Positions 23,956 to 36,514 of a stretch of DNA of 64,000 nt are shown here, piece after piece. Each line of letters begins with the position of its first letter. The stretch's first letter is position 1. Position numbers and translations under genes: made by a program. The DNA is from Rhipidocladum racemiflorum (taxonomy: Eukaryota > Streptophyta > Magnoliopsida > Poales > Poaceae): positions 48,990,309-49,054,308 of the forward strand of contig CM070577.1 of assembly GCA_036346355.1 (NCBI GenBank), read 5' to 3'. Below the pieces are notes generated by a model. The model was not told the DNA's origin and searched no databases. It saw nothing but the letters and a program-made list of their open reading frames with translations.

Positions 23956-25180
23956 GTTAATGCAAAACAATTAGGTCCTAATCACTTTTTAGCATGCTAA
24001 TAAAAACATACCCTTCACAAGCATCCTACATTTACTACATAATTAGCTAACATCACAACAAGCAATATTTGACAAACACACTGCATGTAGGATGTCCTTA
24101 CACATCATTCAATAGCACAAAATCGCAATTACAACTGGCGCACTTCCTCGTTGGACTGAAAGCGATACTTTTTTTTTTAGATTTTGCTAGCCTATAGAAA
24201 TTTTGAGTCTTCCACGAACCAATTTGAACATTTCCATGGTTGGCGCGAAAGTAAACAAAGATTACCTGATGAAGAGCACACCGATGGAGTAAACAGTGGA
24301 TGGAGAAACCTACTTATAAATAGCCTTTTAGTAAACAAAGATTAACGGATGAAGAATACACTTCAATGGCAGCAAACCTATCCACCCTGAACTTCAGACA
24401 ATATCGCAGAAAATCGTACCAAATCACAGAAAATCGCGTCAAATCAGAAGAAAAATCGCGTCGGCAACTGAACCTAGCCGGTGAACTGCAAACCTAACGA
24501 TAATCGCGCCTTACCGGAAGAAAATCGGTGCTTACCTAGCGATTTTCGGCGTTGCAACGCAGAAAACACGGCTGCCGCCGGCGAGATCTGGACGGCGGGA
24601 GCTCTGGCGGCGACGGGAGCTTCAGGTGAATGATTCGCTTGCTCAATGATTGCAAATGCTTGTCGGAATTGGTTGAGGCAGTCATAAATACATAATGGGC
24701 CCATGTGTGCTAATGGGCCTCAGCCCAATACTGTGATCCTAAATAGTTGTTTTCATTTTTCATTTTCTCTCTAGCTCAAAAATGCACTATAAAGTCGGTT
24801 TTTATCTAAATTTTATCCCAAATGGCAAAACCTTATTAATAATAATTTTAGCCAACTTTTTTTTATTTTTTTTTCTAATTTTTCAAAATTTTGAAATTCA
24901 AATTTAAATTACATGGTTTTTCTCGTGGTTTTGATTTCCTTACGCCACCGATACACGCGTTTTTCCGATTATTCAATTATTCAATCAACGAAGCGTCAAA
25001 TGGTCAAAGAAGTATTTTAATCTACAGAGACGAAGCCACACTCACATACGACTATACCAATGTCCCTCTTCGCCTTTTTGGCTCTTCCACAAAGCCACAA
25101 GATCCGACCGTGACCGGCCTGATTCTCGGCTGCTCCACCCGACGTCCGGCCGCCTCGGCCAGCCGATAGAAGCCCCGTAC
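23956..25180. other. intergenic; upstream region of BED exon and of DUF3615 gene
   Basis: Mostly AT-rich. A GC-richer stretch (24480-24620) may be the 5' exon of the minus-strand BED remnant. The overlapping minus frame 24474-24704 does not join the BED frame in phase. No other gene seen. Confidence 0.4.
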
Positions 25181-25189
25181 GCTTCTTCT

Positions 25190-25654
25190 CCTTGTCGCCC
25201 GATCGATGCCCCGCCCCGCCGACCGACGCCCGCACCTACGTGGCTACGCTGGACGCCGGTCGCCGGACACCTCGAGCCCTCAACGCTCGCTCCCCACTGC
25301 CTAGGGTTTCTCCCGTTCTTGCCACCACCGAATTGGTATACGAAATCAAAAATCCCCCCCTTTTTTTTTTGTGATTTTGGTTCTTTTGATTTGGTGGGCT
25401 ACCGGGTGGGGTGTGATCGAACTTGGGCCTATTAGATAAGATAAGAAAAAGGCCCAAAATATAGTCTTTTTTTGTTTGGTTCTTCATCTATTCTTGTTCT
25501 TCCTCGGTTCCCATGTAGGAACTGCCAAGCGAGGACCGCCGCGGGGTAGGGGTCGGGCGCGACGGAGGGTAGGCTTTAGCCTAGCGAAGCCTCCCCGGTG
25601 GATTCGCCCCTGCTTTCACCTATCGTTCCCAAGCCGCGTCAATCAGGCAAGAGC
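25190..25654 (+). other. probable 5' UTR with leader intron of the DUF3615 gene
   Basis: CCTAGGGTTTCTCCC-type leader sequence precedes a donor-like TTG|GTATACG (about 25336). A pyrimidine-rich stretch then ends in TTCCCATGTAG|GAAC (acceptor about 25519). The coding frame has an in-frame TAG at 25577-25579, so translation should start downstream of it. Confidence 0.45.
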
Positions 25655-28600
25655 ATGCATCCTCTTAGCCGCATGTATCGACCGAAGCTGCAGGGGTCGA
25701 CTGAAGCCGTCTGGGAAGGTGCGGCAGGCCGACCGTCCCTGATCGAGGGGGAACTGGCTGGGGATGGTGCGGCAGGCCGACCATCCTGGATCGAGGGGGA
25801 AGTGGTTGGGGATGGTGCGGCAGACCAACCATGCTTGGTTGAAGAAGAGCAACCGGCTCCCTTTAGCGATGCTCCGTCTCTAGTGCGCGCCGTGCTCACC
25901 CGCCCGTGGCCGGCTACGGTTGTGATCCCGCCAGCCTCTCCGTCCGGCAAGTTCCGCACTCTGGTGGCCACCCACCACAACATCGGCCCCCCGATCTCGC
26001 CAGAGGAGTTAGCAGCGTTGGAGGACAAGGAGGAGGACGACATGTCCACTCGGATCTACAAGGAAGCTGCTCGGGAGAGCGCCCGCATGATTAATTACAT
26101 CCATGAGCACGGCTGCCTGTACATGGATGAGAAGGGTGCGCTTATTGTGGACAACTCCGCTCTGCTTGAGGAAATACGGTAATCCCTCCGTTCTTTTTTA
26201 TTCGATGTTATTAACTTTTCATGGTCCCCGGAGACGTGGCTTGGACTATTATTTTTTTAAGCCATAAACTAATAGAATTATAATATTGTTAAAATATTTT
26301 TAACTGCAAATCTAGTAATAGTTTTCACACAGCTAATCTGATTGCTTATTGATGGCGAAAATACGGATAATAGGACATCAAATTAAAAAAGAACGGAATG
26401 AGCTACTTTTATTCATTTCTCCCTGCAAATAGTTGCTACCAAATACTAATTCAGTTACTGTTCTCATGGCACATTAACCAATTAGTATGGTGACTGGGGT
26501 GGAGATGGTATCACATTTTATGTACTGTGGGAACTGCTGATTGCTATTCACAAATTTTCCCGTGACTTCATAGTTAAAAATTTAATGAGCGCATGTAATA
26601 CTGTTGCTCATGAACTTAAGTTGCACAGTACTTTTTAGTTAGTGTGTGTTGATCACTGAAATTGGGAAGGTTTCTGTCCCCCCCCCCCCCCCCCCACCCA
26701 CCCAAAAAAAACTGTAACTGGGAAGGTGAAGTTCCAGCTTATATTGCTGGATGTGTAACAGGCGATAGCCGATATGATTGAACATCAATAAGTCCCAGAA
26801 ATTCCTATGAGTGCTTACTGGCTCTCGGTCCACATGAAACTTTGTCCATATTCCATAACAATGGTATTCTGTTTAATTTTTCCCTTGACATTTCATGCTG
26901 TTTCGCTATTTCTATGGACCATTTCATGACAAAAAATTAGGGAAAATTTCCGATTTCACCACTGAATCTGAACATTATTTCTTTTTTGCATCTGAGTTCT
27001 CTCAAGCCAGTTGTGTAAATGTTCACTATGGTTCTATCTGTTGGTAATTTAATGCTCTAACTCTCTGTTTCTATTACTGTAGTTGCAAGAATGTTTCAGC
27101 AGAAGAGATGGAAGAAAAGATAAGGAAAGAAGATATGACTAGCGGCTCTAAGTATTTGTCAGAGCTAGCATTAGCAAATTACAACAAAAGGAGAAGGGTA
27201 TAATTTTCTCCCTTTGTTGCTATTTGGTTTCTGCTTGAAAATTCTTTTCAAAACACTGTTGTGTTGCATGCCAGTATATAGTGTTGGTGGAAACATCAAA
27301 TTTAGGATCAGTAGCCAATAACCCATGGCCTGTGTACTAGTACTTTTTGTGTTTTATTGTTAATACATTATTATGGATGTTATGAATCCTAATTGGATTT
27401 TGGAAACTTACTGGAAATTATAAATTTTTTCTTTTATCTGATTAATGTATTGATTTCTATGTATTTTATTTTCTTTAAATAATGGGAGATTAACTTGTCT
27501 ACTAGCAGACGTCCTTTAAGCATACTTTATTTTTCCATTATATCCCAGCAGACTTTAGTTGCAACAGATAACTCTTGACAGTCCAGTCAGAAGTATTAGC
27601 AGCCAACTCCATAGATATGCAGCTTTTGTTAGTGAATTTTCTAAGAAAATATGGGAGGCATTTTCACTGTATTGTCTCAAATTTTCATTGATACAGCTGT
27701 ATAGCTTCTGGTGGATAAAGGCTATCGATCCGTTGTGTGCATATGGCTACTTTACAAGAAGCTGTACGCAATAGCCGTCCACACACGTCACGTATTGTAC
27801 ATCAGATATGGATCCTAACCAGAATGAGATTGAGGAACATCTGATTTTAGAGCCAACCAATGTGTTGCTCTTTCTTCCTAAGGGTGAGAAGTCCCCATGC
27901 CAGTGTTCTATAAGGCTACATCCCAAGCACAAAAATCCCCTGCAAGTAGAGATCAGCACAATGCCTAATTAATGGCCATGACAGCCAGCGAACGACAGGG
28001 TGGGAGGAGAGGTGCGGCGGTGGAGGTGGAGCACTGAAGTCTCTCTCTATCTTGCGGTGAGGAATAGTGACAATGGAAGATGTGTGTGGCGGCTAGGTTG
28101 TGGTGCTGTGACTATTGGGTTGGGCCTTGGGCCTTGGGTCATGGCTTCGGAATGAGACTATTGGGCTGGGACATGGTCCTTGGGCCCTGGCTTGGGAATG
28201 GGATTGGACTTTGAAATTTGACCAAGGGAATAGGAAGGAGTGTCACATGAATACATGAGCAGGCAATTGATGAAAATTAGTCAGCCTTAACGAACTGCTC
28301 GAGCTCGGCTTGTTGAAGCTGGTGAGCTTTGACTCATGCTCAAGCTCGGTTTATTTCCGAATGGAGCCTGACTTAAGCCTAGCTCAAACTGATGTGTATT
28401 GTGGAAGTATTAGGTTATTTTTTACTTAAGAATTTGATATAAATCCGATATGGCCTAATACTTCGATACGACCCACCCCAAGATAACTAAATTGAAGCCC
28501 AGTTCATTTAGAATACATCTAACCCTAATCGAGACCCCCGCTCTGGAGCCCTCTATGCCCCTATTCTTCCGAGACAGCGACGCCGCACCTGGCATTGCTG

Positions 28601-30417
28601 CTTCTACATTTCTTGTGATTCCCCTTGTGCCCTTCTTTCTTGTTTATTTTGGATTTGTGAGTCCCTTGCAGGTCCGAGCTTGCTTTGCTTAGGGTTGACC
28701 GGCTGAGTTTGTTCTATTTGTTTACGTCTATTTTGTGCAATATGGCGAGTGCAAGAGTGGAAGAAAGTGTTTCATCCTATGCAGCAGGAAGTTGATAAAT
28801 TTTTTGGAAATTTAGTCCTACTTGTCGTGTTCTATTTGTTGGACTTACTCATACTATAGCTATCATTATCAACTATATTTTCATATGTATATATACATTT
28901 GTATCACTGTATTAGTGATTTTGAGAAATGTTGTATCTCCATATTGGTATCGATATACCGCTATCACATATTGGTGCATATTCGAAGTATCTTACTGCAA
29001 ACTTGATCAGCTATGGTTAGCTGCTTGACCATGTACATTCATGTATTAAATCATCTGAGGTTACTTTACTTCTCTCCTTTAACACAAGGCACTAAGCATT
29101 TGTACAAAAAATTACTAGTTGTCGCATCAGGTATTTGGCAAAGGATTCAATTTGCTAAAATTCTGCATGCATACACATTTAAAGACCCTTTCTTATGATG
29201 GGAGAAGGAATATATTTGGTTCTTAATATTCAAATCTGGTGACCATCATGCTAGGTCTATTCATATTAATACCAAACTAATTTACACTAGCCATTTTATT
29301 GTTAAAATAATTTGAAATGTAGCTCCAGTAGTTCGTTTTTTTCTCTTAACATGGCTCCCCTCTTTTTGCCAAAATTCCAGGTAAAGTTTGAGCTATGTGA
29401 GCCATTACTTTGTCGATCTTTCTGGGAGGACAGAGGGTTTTTTTTTCACCTTAATTTTACTGCAAAGCGCAAGGGTATGAAGAAACTCTTTTTTGCCGAG
29501 GTAGAGGACTGTGATCAACGAGATGGAGAAATCCTCGAAGTGCGCTGTTGCACTTCCCTAGATTCAGTCTGTGAAGGTAAGTATTTTGATTAAAACGCAA
29601 AATAAGTTTCTGCACATATGCATATTGATCAAACATTAATGATCATTTATATTTTCATCTTGTACTACAGATTAAGTTGACAGTTTCTATGACAAACTAT
29701 AATTGTGGTGAAACTTGAACATTTTATAGCTTTATTGCATTTTGATAATGAATATTTATATGTTACAACAATAAGTCTTAATATTTTCTTCAACGCTTTT
29801 CCATTTAGAGAATCTGAAGGTTACATCAAACCACACATTATGAAGCCCAACAAGAAAAATTGTATATAGTATTTGCATTGATTAAATGATGGTTATATTG
29901 GATTAGAATTGCACTTCATGTTTTGCTAATTCCTGCTGTCGATGCTACCTCATGAACATTTTTTTTATTTCTAATTAATTATATTATGGTTATTTTAATT
30001 CTTCCAATTATGTCAAAGTAGCAAACTGTTTTGTCTTCGCCTGTCCTTATTCATTATGATCTCTATTGTTTTTCCTACTGAATATATGGGATGTAGAAAT
30101 CAGCATGTCTATCTTGAAACTAAAGAAATTTGTTTGTTACATTCACCTACTTGTCTCTTAAGACTGGTTTGTTTAGTACCTTTTCACCTGTTTCTCACTA
30201 TATATGTTAAATATTGGAGCGCTCAGCGAAATTTGATTCTGTCATTCTTTATTTGGCAGGTGGTTATTATCGTTTGGTTGTTCCTACTCCACCTAGATCG
30301 AGGAAAGGGCTTGACTTCGACAGGTGCTACGCCTGCACTCAGTTCTTGAAGCATCCGGGTGATGGATTGGCTTACTCAGGTGGCCATGACAACTGGAAGA
30401 AAACGTATCTATTCTAG
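25655..30417 (+). CDS. DUF3615 domain protein, four exons
   Basis: Coding exons are 25655-26178, 27083-27197, 29381-29576 and 30260-30417. All borders are GT..AG, and phases match (2, 0, 1), giving about 330 residues with one terminal TAG. The first in-frame ATG after the upstream stop is 25655. Exon 1 has a low-complexity repeat, then an acidic helix-rich segment (EELAALEDKEEDDM) and GCLYMDEKGALIVDNS. Exon 2 is charged (EEMEEKIRKEDM, ALANYNKRRR). Exons 3-4 carry the DUF3615 core: VKFELCEPLL, FHLNFTAKRKG, LFFAEVEDC, the Cys-rich CYACTQFLKHPGDGLAYSGG and a final HDNW motif. DUF3615 is a plant family of unknown biochemical function, with many members in grasses. It is the only intact host gene I see. 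Expression cannot be judged. Confidence 0.8.
25718..25860 (+). repeat. 48-bp in-frame repeat in DUF3615 exon 1
   Basis: Units start at 25718, 25766 and 25814, each coding a 16-residue GAAGRPSxIEGExxGD-type segment; the third is diverged (GAADQPCLVEEEQ). The period is a multiple of three, so copy-number change would keep the frame. Confidence 0.9.
26182..26403. mobile_element. Stowaway-like MITE at the intron-1 donor
   Basis: 222 bp with inverted ends: ATCCCTCCGTTCTTTTTTAT on the left, and GCTCATTCCGTTCTTTTTTA as the complement of the right. It is flanked by TA at 26180-26181 and 26404-26405. The left TA is positions +2/+3 of the intron (exon..CG|GTA), so the MITE begins at intron position +4. 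Confidence 0.75.
26678..26695. repeat. poly-C run (18)
   Basis: Eighteen C followed by ACCCACCC and an A run, inside intron 1. The length is likely to be unreliable in sequencing. Confidence 0.9.
27198..29380 (+). other. intron 2 of the DUF3615 gene
   Basis: 2.18 kb, AT-rich, with GT..AG ends. It includes a G-rich TTGGGCCTTGGGCC stretch near 28120-28200 and GCTCGAGCTCGGCTTG-type sequence near 28300-28345 of the kind found in old transposon debris. Short frames (27559-27774, 28492-28692) have no recognisable domain. Confidence 0.55.
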
Positions 30418-30772
30418 CAGTGTTCTCCGTGGCCATAACAACTGGAGCTGGAAGACAACTAACTATTTATGGATCCATGCTTGGGACGGATATTTTGCAG
30501 AATTATGGATCCTATAAAAGCTTTAATATGCATTTTGCCTGTATTCAGTTCTTTTGTATTCACATGCCGCCTTAAAAAAATGTCACCTACCACTAATCTT
30601 AAATCTGTGATGCTAGTGAAGGATCGATTCGGATATCAGTTGTATACCGTATGCACTTTGACTAAATAGTGACCTCTTTTCCTGTATTCTCGTTCTTGGT
30701 GACATGTATCTCTTGTATAACTATCATCTGGGCAAACAACTATCACAATACAAAGTTATACGGATGGTAGGA
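30418..30772 (+). other. 3' flank of the DUF3615 gene up to the solo LTR
   Basis: Probable 3' UTR. The 27 bp around the stop codon (30405-30431, GTATCTATTCTAGCAGTGTT and on) recur exactly at 35266-35292 beyond the solo LTR. The region ends in TAGGA, the left copy of the LTR target duplication. Confidence 0.6.
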
Positions 30773-32739
30773 TGTAACGCCCTAGTTTTCGTCTTCTTGA
30801 GAAAATATAATTTAAATCAATTAAATACAAAAGTTTGGATTTTTCTTGGTGTTTATGTTAACCTAGCATCCATTCCCATTCATAATCGGGATTCAATTCT
30901 CTTCGGGTCGAAAAATCGAATTTTCAGGTTCCTGTTGGTACCCGAAATTTCACCCGAGTCCAAAGATGCTTCAAAAATCCCAAACTCACTTCGATTAGGT
31001 CCCAAATATTCCAAAATGATTTTTGGAATGATTCCCTGGATTTTTGGACCTTCGCTTCTATTTTATCTCGCGCGGCTTTTGTTTAATGCTCGCTATTCGC
31101 GTCTGAATATTCCATTTTACAAATTTCCTCCAAATTCCGCGAAACCAATTTTATTGGGTTCCAAATATTCCAAAATGGTTCTATGAATTTTTTTGAAATT
31201 TTTAGACCATTTTTACTAATTTTCTCTAGGGTGGTTCATTCGCGTAATCATCGGCCAACCGAAGGGCGCCATGTGGCAGTGCTACAGTGCACCATCTTCT
31301 ACCTTGGAAAGTCACGTACAGGGTATGGAGCTTCAAGCTCATCCATGGCTACCTCCTCTTTAATTGCTCATAACTCCTTCAATACACCTCCAAGTCAATC
31401 ATGGTCAGATCCGTTGAATCCGTAACGACGTCCTCTCTCCATTCCCCACCATCTTTAATCCCCAACCTCACCGGAATTGGAACCATCGAGCAAAAACCAA
31501 AATACACCTAATTGCTCATAACTCGGCCGTTTCAACTCCAAACGACGTGCTTCCACTTCTCATATCTCCGTGGGGACGTCCTCTTCCCGGTGGTAGCACC
31601 CACTCATTGTCTCTTCCACTTGTTCATCCGCTAGATCAAGAAAACCGCCGAGGAAACGCGTTTTCGGGAGTTCTTCGTGTTCATCCTTGTTCCTCCCTCT
31701 CCGGTGGGTCAATCCTCATGCCGCTTGGTTCTTTGTGACCGTGAGGAAGTCTAGCATCTAACCTTTCAATCAATTTTAGGATCCCTCAAGTTTTGGAGAC
31801 GAATTTCGCGTTTTTATCGGTTCGGCCGGAACTCCGTTCATCGTCGAATTCGTCGTCTCCGATGAGTTTGGATCCAATTTCTTGCTCCTATAGATCCCTA
31901 AGGATGTCCTCTAGAGGATCCATGAATTTATTTGGCTTAATTTCATGCAAAAATGGGGCAAAAATCCGTTTTTTTGGAAGAAAATGGGGCTCTGTTGTTT
32001 TTTGGGGCTCCTCTGTGCTTGTGCGTGCAGGGCTCGGCCCGGCAGCCGTTAAATCGGCCACCGCGCTGCTGCCTGCCGGCGTCGCCCAGAGCATCGCCGC
32101 GCCATGTGGCGACCTCGTCGCCGGCCGTCGCTGGCATGAGCTAAGGCTAGGAGAAGGCCCCAAGCCTATGACATGGGCCTCACATGCAAGAGACCCAAGC
32201 CATGCCAAAAATCAGAAAAAAAGGGAAATGGAATATTCCAAGGAATATTCCCTATTTTCCAATTTTCCAAAATTCAAACTTCGGAAGCTCATATCTTTTC
32301 CGTCCGAACTCCGATTGACTCCGTTCAAATTTCTAAATTCATCTAAAATCAAGATCTACCTGTCAGTACTACTTTTGTAATTTTTTAGATTTTATTTTAT
32401 TTATTGTTATTTATTTGTTGCTCCGTTTTGCGCGTAGCCAACGATCCCGCCGAGTCCGCCGACCCTCCCCCCCCCCGCCGGACTTCAAGAGTTCGCCATT
32501 CTCGCTGTGACCGAGGCAAGTCTCCTTGACGCATGTTGATCCTACAATTTATAAATGCTTTACTATGTTTTACAAATTGCATCGCTATTTATATTAAATG
32601 GATGATGTTAACGTTAGGGTATTAGTTATACATGTTGTTCCTACCTCCTTGATATTGTTATCCATGATCCTTTGTCACCCTAGTATAGTAATCCACCAAT
32701 ATAAATGTTTTTGGAAAAATATTCTTTAATTAGGGGAAA

Positions 32740-33815
32740 AGACTAATGGGAAGACATGATCGGTGGAACAAATGGTATGAAATGTAGGTTGGAGATTTCA
32801 TGAACATTAGTGATGTGGTGGTAGCCGTTATGGAGTTGATCTTTGAATGATAATAGTTGAAATATTGAGGAATTGGATTGTGGTAGCAGTTCGCAGTATA
32901 ATTCGTATGGATCGGGGGAATAGTGAAAGAGGTATAATATTAGGAATAATAGTCGGTGAAGTAAATAAATAATATTGAGAGTCATATTTGTGGATCAAAT
33001 AGAATAAGTGGTGGATTATATTTCAGTGGAAATTAACGCGCACACTACAAGATTTAGAGATAGCAATGTGAAGGGTTACTATAGGTGGCATTGAGAATGA
33101 TACTCTACGAATTAGTCAATGATATTACCAAATATGCTCGATGGAATAAGTAGATAACATTGAGGATCATACTCGGTGATTTGGTGGAGGATTTTCTGAA
33201 ATATGGCTTCACGATAACCATTTATGCGGGATTATGAATAATGTGGATTATGTGCGATTTGTTTAGTAAACTTGGTATCATTGGTTATGGAAATAGCTGT
33301 AGTCAATGAATTAATGAAATCTTGGATTTATAGAATCTTTCTTGAAAGATGATTGGTGTGAGATTATGAATTTTCTTGGTGGATTAAAGTAGATGATTAG
33401 AGGTGATAATGTGAAGGATTAAATATATGATGTTATGAAGTATTATCGGTGGATTGTATTCTAGATGATTAGAGATGATATTGTGAAGTATTCTCGGTGG
33501 TTTAGTAGATGGGTTTGCGAAATATTCTTAGTGGAGGATAAGATTGATCGTCGGATGAGTGATGGATAAATCAATAATACAAGTTATAGTCCAAGGGAAA
33601 TATTTCATATACAAACATGATTGTGGTTTAATATGATTTTGGAGTTATGATAGTACCATAATATACTTACTACTTGTGGATACTATATTGAATTGGATTA
33701 TTCATATGATTGTACAATTATGGCAATTTAAGGATTATTGGAGATTTTAAAATTGATTATAAAGATTGTGATCGAACCCTGAGGTTTGTATTTTATAAAA
33801 TAAACTATTGGTGGA
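32740..33815. repeat. extra repetitive segment within the solo LTR
   Basis: It has no counterpart in LTR A (compare 4300-4345). It is rich in loosely repeated phrases such as CGGTGGATTxxAGTAGATGATTAGAGATGATAxTGTGAAG, with irregular spacing. It could be local expansion or an old insertion; I see no clean terminal repeats. Confidence 0.5.
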
Positions 33816-34390
33816 ATAGAATAGTACGGTAGAAATGCTTAGACTCGCAATCGGCCAGTATTCACCTATGGGTGGGAATTTCGTTTTTAACTCTTGAAAA
33901 CTTGTGTTGGAAGTTATAGGCAGAGTATTGCCGTTGGTTTACAAAATAAAAATAAAATGAAAAATGGTTTGGACTTGGGCGGAATGGTTTGTCTGGCGGG
34001 TGCAGATAGAGCACTAGTTTTCATGGTGCAAGTACCGCCCCAAATCAGTTAAGGACCGATGCTTATGACTGTCTCCATTCTAAGCATAACCGTACAACCA
34101 TATGTCAAAGTGGGCACGACTTGGCTGAATAATTTGTAAAAGCCTAACTTAGACTCACCAAACGGTGGAATGTGAGCGCCGGATAGAGGCAAGACTGTTT
34201 TTCTCACACGACGCAAGAGGGGGCTTCTGTACTGGGCGGCTAGAGCCCTAACAGCGGTGAAACCTCAGCGGGTGGGTCAGGTTAGGCGTATACATTGTAA
34301 AGGCCTTGTCATGATATCCCTGCCGGCACACCTAAGGAAGTGTGCTAATTGCATGGCATCAAGGGAATACCATGTCTTGTGGGTAAAGCT

Positions 34391-34430
34391 GTACACCTCT
34401 GCAGAGTTAAAACTATTCGAATAGCCGTGC
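34391..34430 (+). promoter_or_regulatory. conserved LTR module in the solo LTR
   Basis: Contains CTCTGCAGAG and TATTCGAATA in the same order and spacing as in LTR A. Confidence 0.6.
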
Positions 34431-34843
34431 CTACAGTCAAGGGCAAAGCTTGCTGAATGCTTTCATATTGATAGACTTTTGTTTTGGTTTTCAAAACTGA
34501 TATTTTGGGATCCGGGAGTGGTTAGAACTCTCGGGTGTGCTTCTGGCTGCTAGAGCCAGGTAGGTGGATTGAACCTGTTTTTGTGAACCGTGGTAGACAG
34601 AGCCATGTGAATGGATTGAACCCTGATCTTGTTGAGGTGTGGTGGATAGAGCCTGTATATTAGTGAATGGTGGCTAGAACCTTTACTGAAATATTACATA
34701 ATTCAATTATTAAAAATAATTGCTAAAATATGCTTTGTGAAACTTATTAACCAGTATGGTTTGATGAAACTTGGCTTTATGCAAAAGAACCATATTAAGC
34801 CATCTTTGGATAGCCTACATTGTGCATAAATTCCCAGACTTGC

Positions 34844-34862
34844 TGAGTACTTTATGTACTCA
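34844..34862 (+). promoter_or_regulatory. conserved LTR hairpin, solo LTR
   Basis: TGAGTAC, loop TTTAT, GTACTCA, preceded by CTTGC and followed by CG. It lies 312 bp before the LTR end. The loop differs from LTR A while the stem is unchanged. Confidence 0.65.
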
Positions 34863-35179
34863 CGTGCTTCATTCTAATCATGTCTCAGAAGTGAAAGAAG
34901 CTGTCAACGGAGATTCCTATGACTAGGACGCGCTCCCCACTCGATTGCCTGTGGGCATTTGGATGGGTCGCCTTGGTGTTTTCGTCTTCCGTTGCGGTTG
35001 TTCAAGTTGTTCTGCCTGTTCAGGCCGTAATGGTAAACCTTGACCATAAGGTCTTTGCTTTTATTTGGTGTTATTCTTATTTAGTTATATGTATTCGTGA
35101 TATGGTTAGCTACTGATCTAGGACTAGTGCAGAAATATACAGGAGATTCCGGATAGCTGATTCGGGGTCCTACATAGGA

Positions 35180-36273
35180 TTATCCTATAGATGATATGAA
35201 AGTATATTATAGATAGTTATTGTCTATACAAGTGTACATGCTCTAACAACTGGAACCGGAAGACAGTATCTATTCTAGCAGTGTTCTCCGTGCCCAAAAC
35301 AACGTTCCCATATAGCTGATATGATATATATGGTACATAAATCAGAGTTCTATAGAATATGATCCTGAAGGTAGGATCGCGTAAGGGTGGATTGAATCAT
35401 TAGAATCGGTCTTAGTACGAGGTAGGAACATGATCCTAACAACAAAATACATCATAATAAATATTTGCCAATTTAACTAATATTAATTTAAGATGCTCTC
35501 TTTTTGTAATTTACTCAATTATTCTTGGGCAAAGATATTATCATCCACATATGTGACTCTTAAATGATCAGTTAATAAAAACTATTAAATAATGTTGAAA
35601 AATAAGTTTAATTGAATACCTTGTGAGCAAGTGGACCCAAATCTTCAAAAGTTAACTAAAAATCAATTTTCGTGTTATATACTTATATATATTTGGAAAT
35701 ATAATATTTTTATATAAAATATATATGGTTTCCAAAATATGATAGAATTAAGATTCTATCAAACAAAAAAGATCTCACTTAGTATCGCGATCCTAGTAAC
35801 CTTGCCTTAATATCTTGCAACAGTGTACGTTCTACACCTCTATTGGGTTGATTGCTGGCCTCAGCTGGTTTTTCGATAATAGGAGCTCTTCTTCGAAACC
35901 ATTCTTAAAACCCATTTGTCGTTTGAATATTGGAAAGAGTGCATATTAGCCATCCTTACTTTCAGAAAAGTCCAATTTACACCATTTACTTTAATACCGG
36001 ACATTTTGCACCACAAACATTTAAAACCGGACCAAATAACTAATCATGCTGGTTCTGATATTTTTAATACTGGACATTTTACACCGCCAACTTCTAAAAA
36101 TTGGACCAAATAACCATTAATGCTGGTTTTGTTGATAGTTTTGCCTTGCCAAACGATATGAATAGTTTTCTACTTAAGACTTGTTTTGGAACACTATTCC
36201 TAGCAGGGTCCCTGCTCGATCCCGTGGTCCAAAAACCTTGTGGGAATTTCCCGAGGTGAGTCGATCAGCCTAT
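35180..36273. other. intergenic, nothing recognised apart from a gene-end scrap
   Basis: Includes the exact 27-bp copy of the DUF3615 stop-codon region at 35266-35292. The remainder is AT-rich. GATCCT/AGGATC-rich sequence near 35360-35435 and 35775-35800 may be an old MITE, but I cannot define its ends. Confidence 0.4.
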
Positions 36274-36276
36274 TTA

Positions 36277-36514
36277 GGTCTTGTTTGGCAGAGCTCTAGA
36301 TTCCAGCTCTACCTCAGAGCTAAAACTTGTAGACTGAAATAAAATGACTTAAGTTTATAATTTTATTCTAAAATATAAACAAGATGACCCACATAAACAC
36401 TCTTAATATACCTACAGCTCTAGCTCCACGAATCTGGTGAAGCTAGTAATACTCAGCTCCACCAACTCCACGCTCCACAGATTTAGTGAAGCTGGAGCTC
36501 TGCCAAACACCCCC
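36277..36514. mobile_element. Tourist (PIF/Harbinger) MITE
   Basis: 238 bp. The left end is GGTCTTGTTTGGCAGAGCTC and the right end, read inward, is GGGGGTGTTTGGCAGAGCTC. TTA flanks both sides (36274-36276 and 36515-36517). These ends match the Tourist terminal type. Non-coding. Confidence 0.85.

Larger units (their letters stand above)
30773..35174 (+). repeat. solo LTR related to LTR A
   Basis: It begins TGTAACGCCC and ends GGGGTCCTACA, with a perfect 5-bp duplication TAGGA at 30768-30772 and 35175-35179. No internal retrotransposon sequence is present, so it is the product of LTR-LTR recombination. At 4402 bp it is about 1.4 kb longer than LTR A, largely because of extra sequence at 32740-33815. 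The long frames inside (31793-32380 and antisense) are not genes. Confidence 0.92.

Noticed and set aside
24474..24704. 76-codon minus frame as first exon of the BED protein
   Set aside because: Its donor phase does not join the BED frame. The ATG in the BED exon is a simpler start, so at most this is 5' UTR.
31793..32380. 195-codon frame inside the solo LTR
   Set aside because: Non-coding LTR sequence homologous to 3600-3960, where the same frame is broken.
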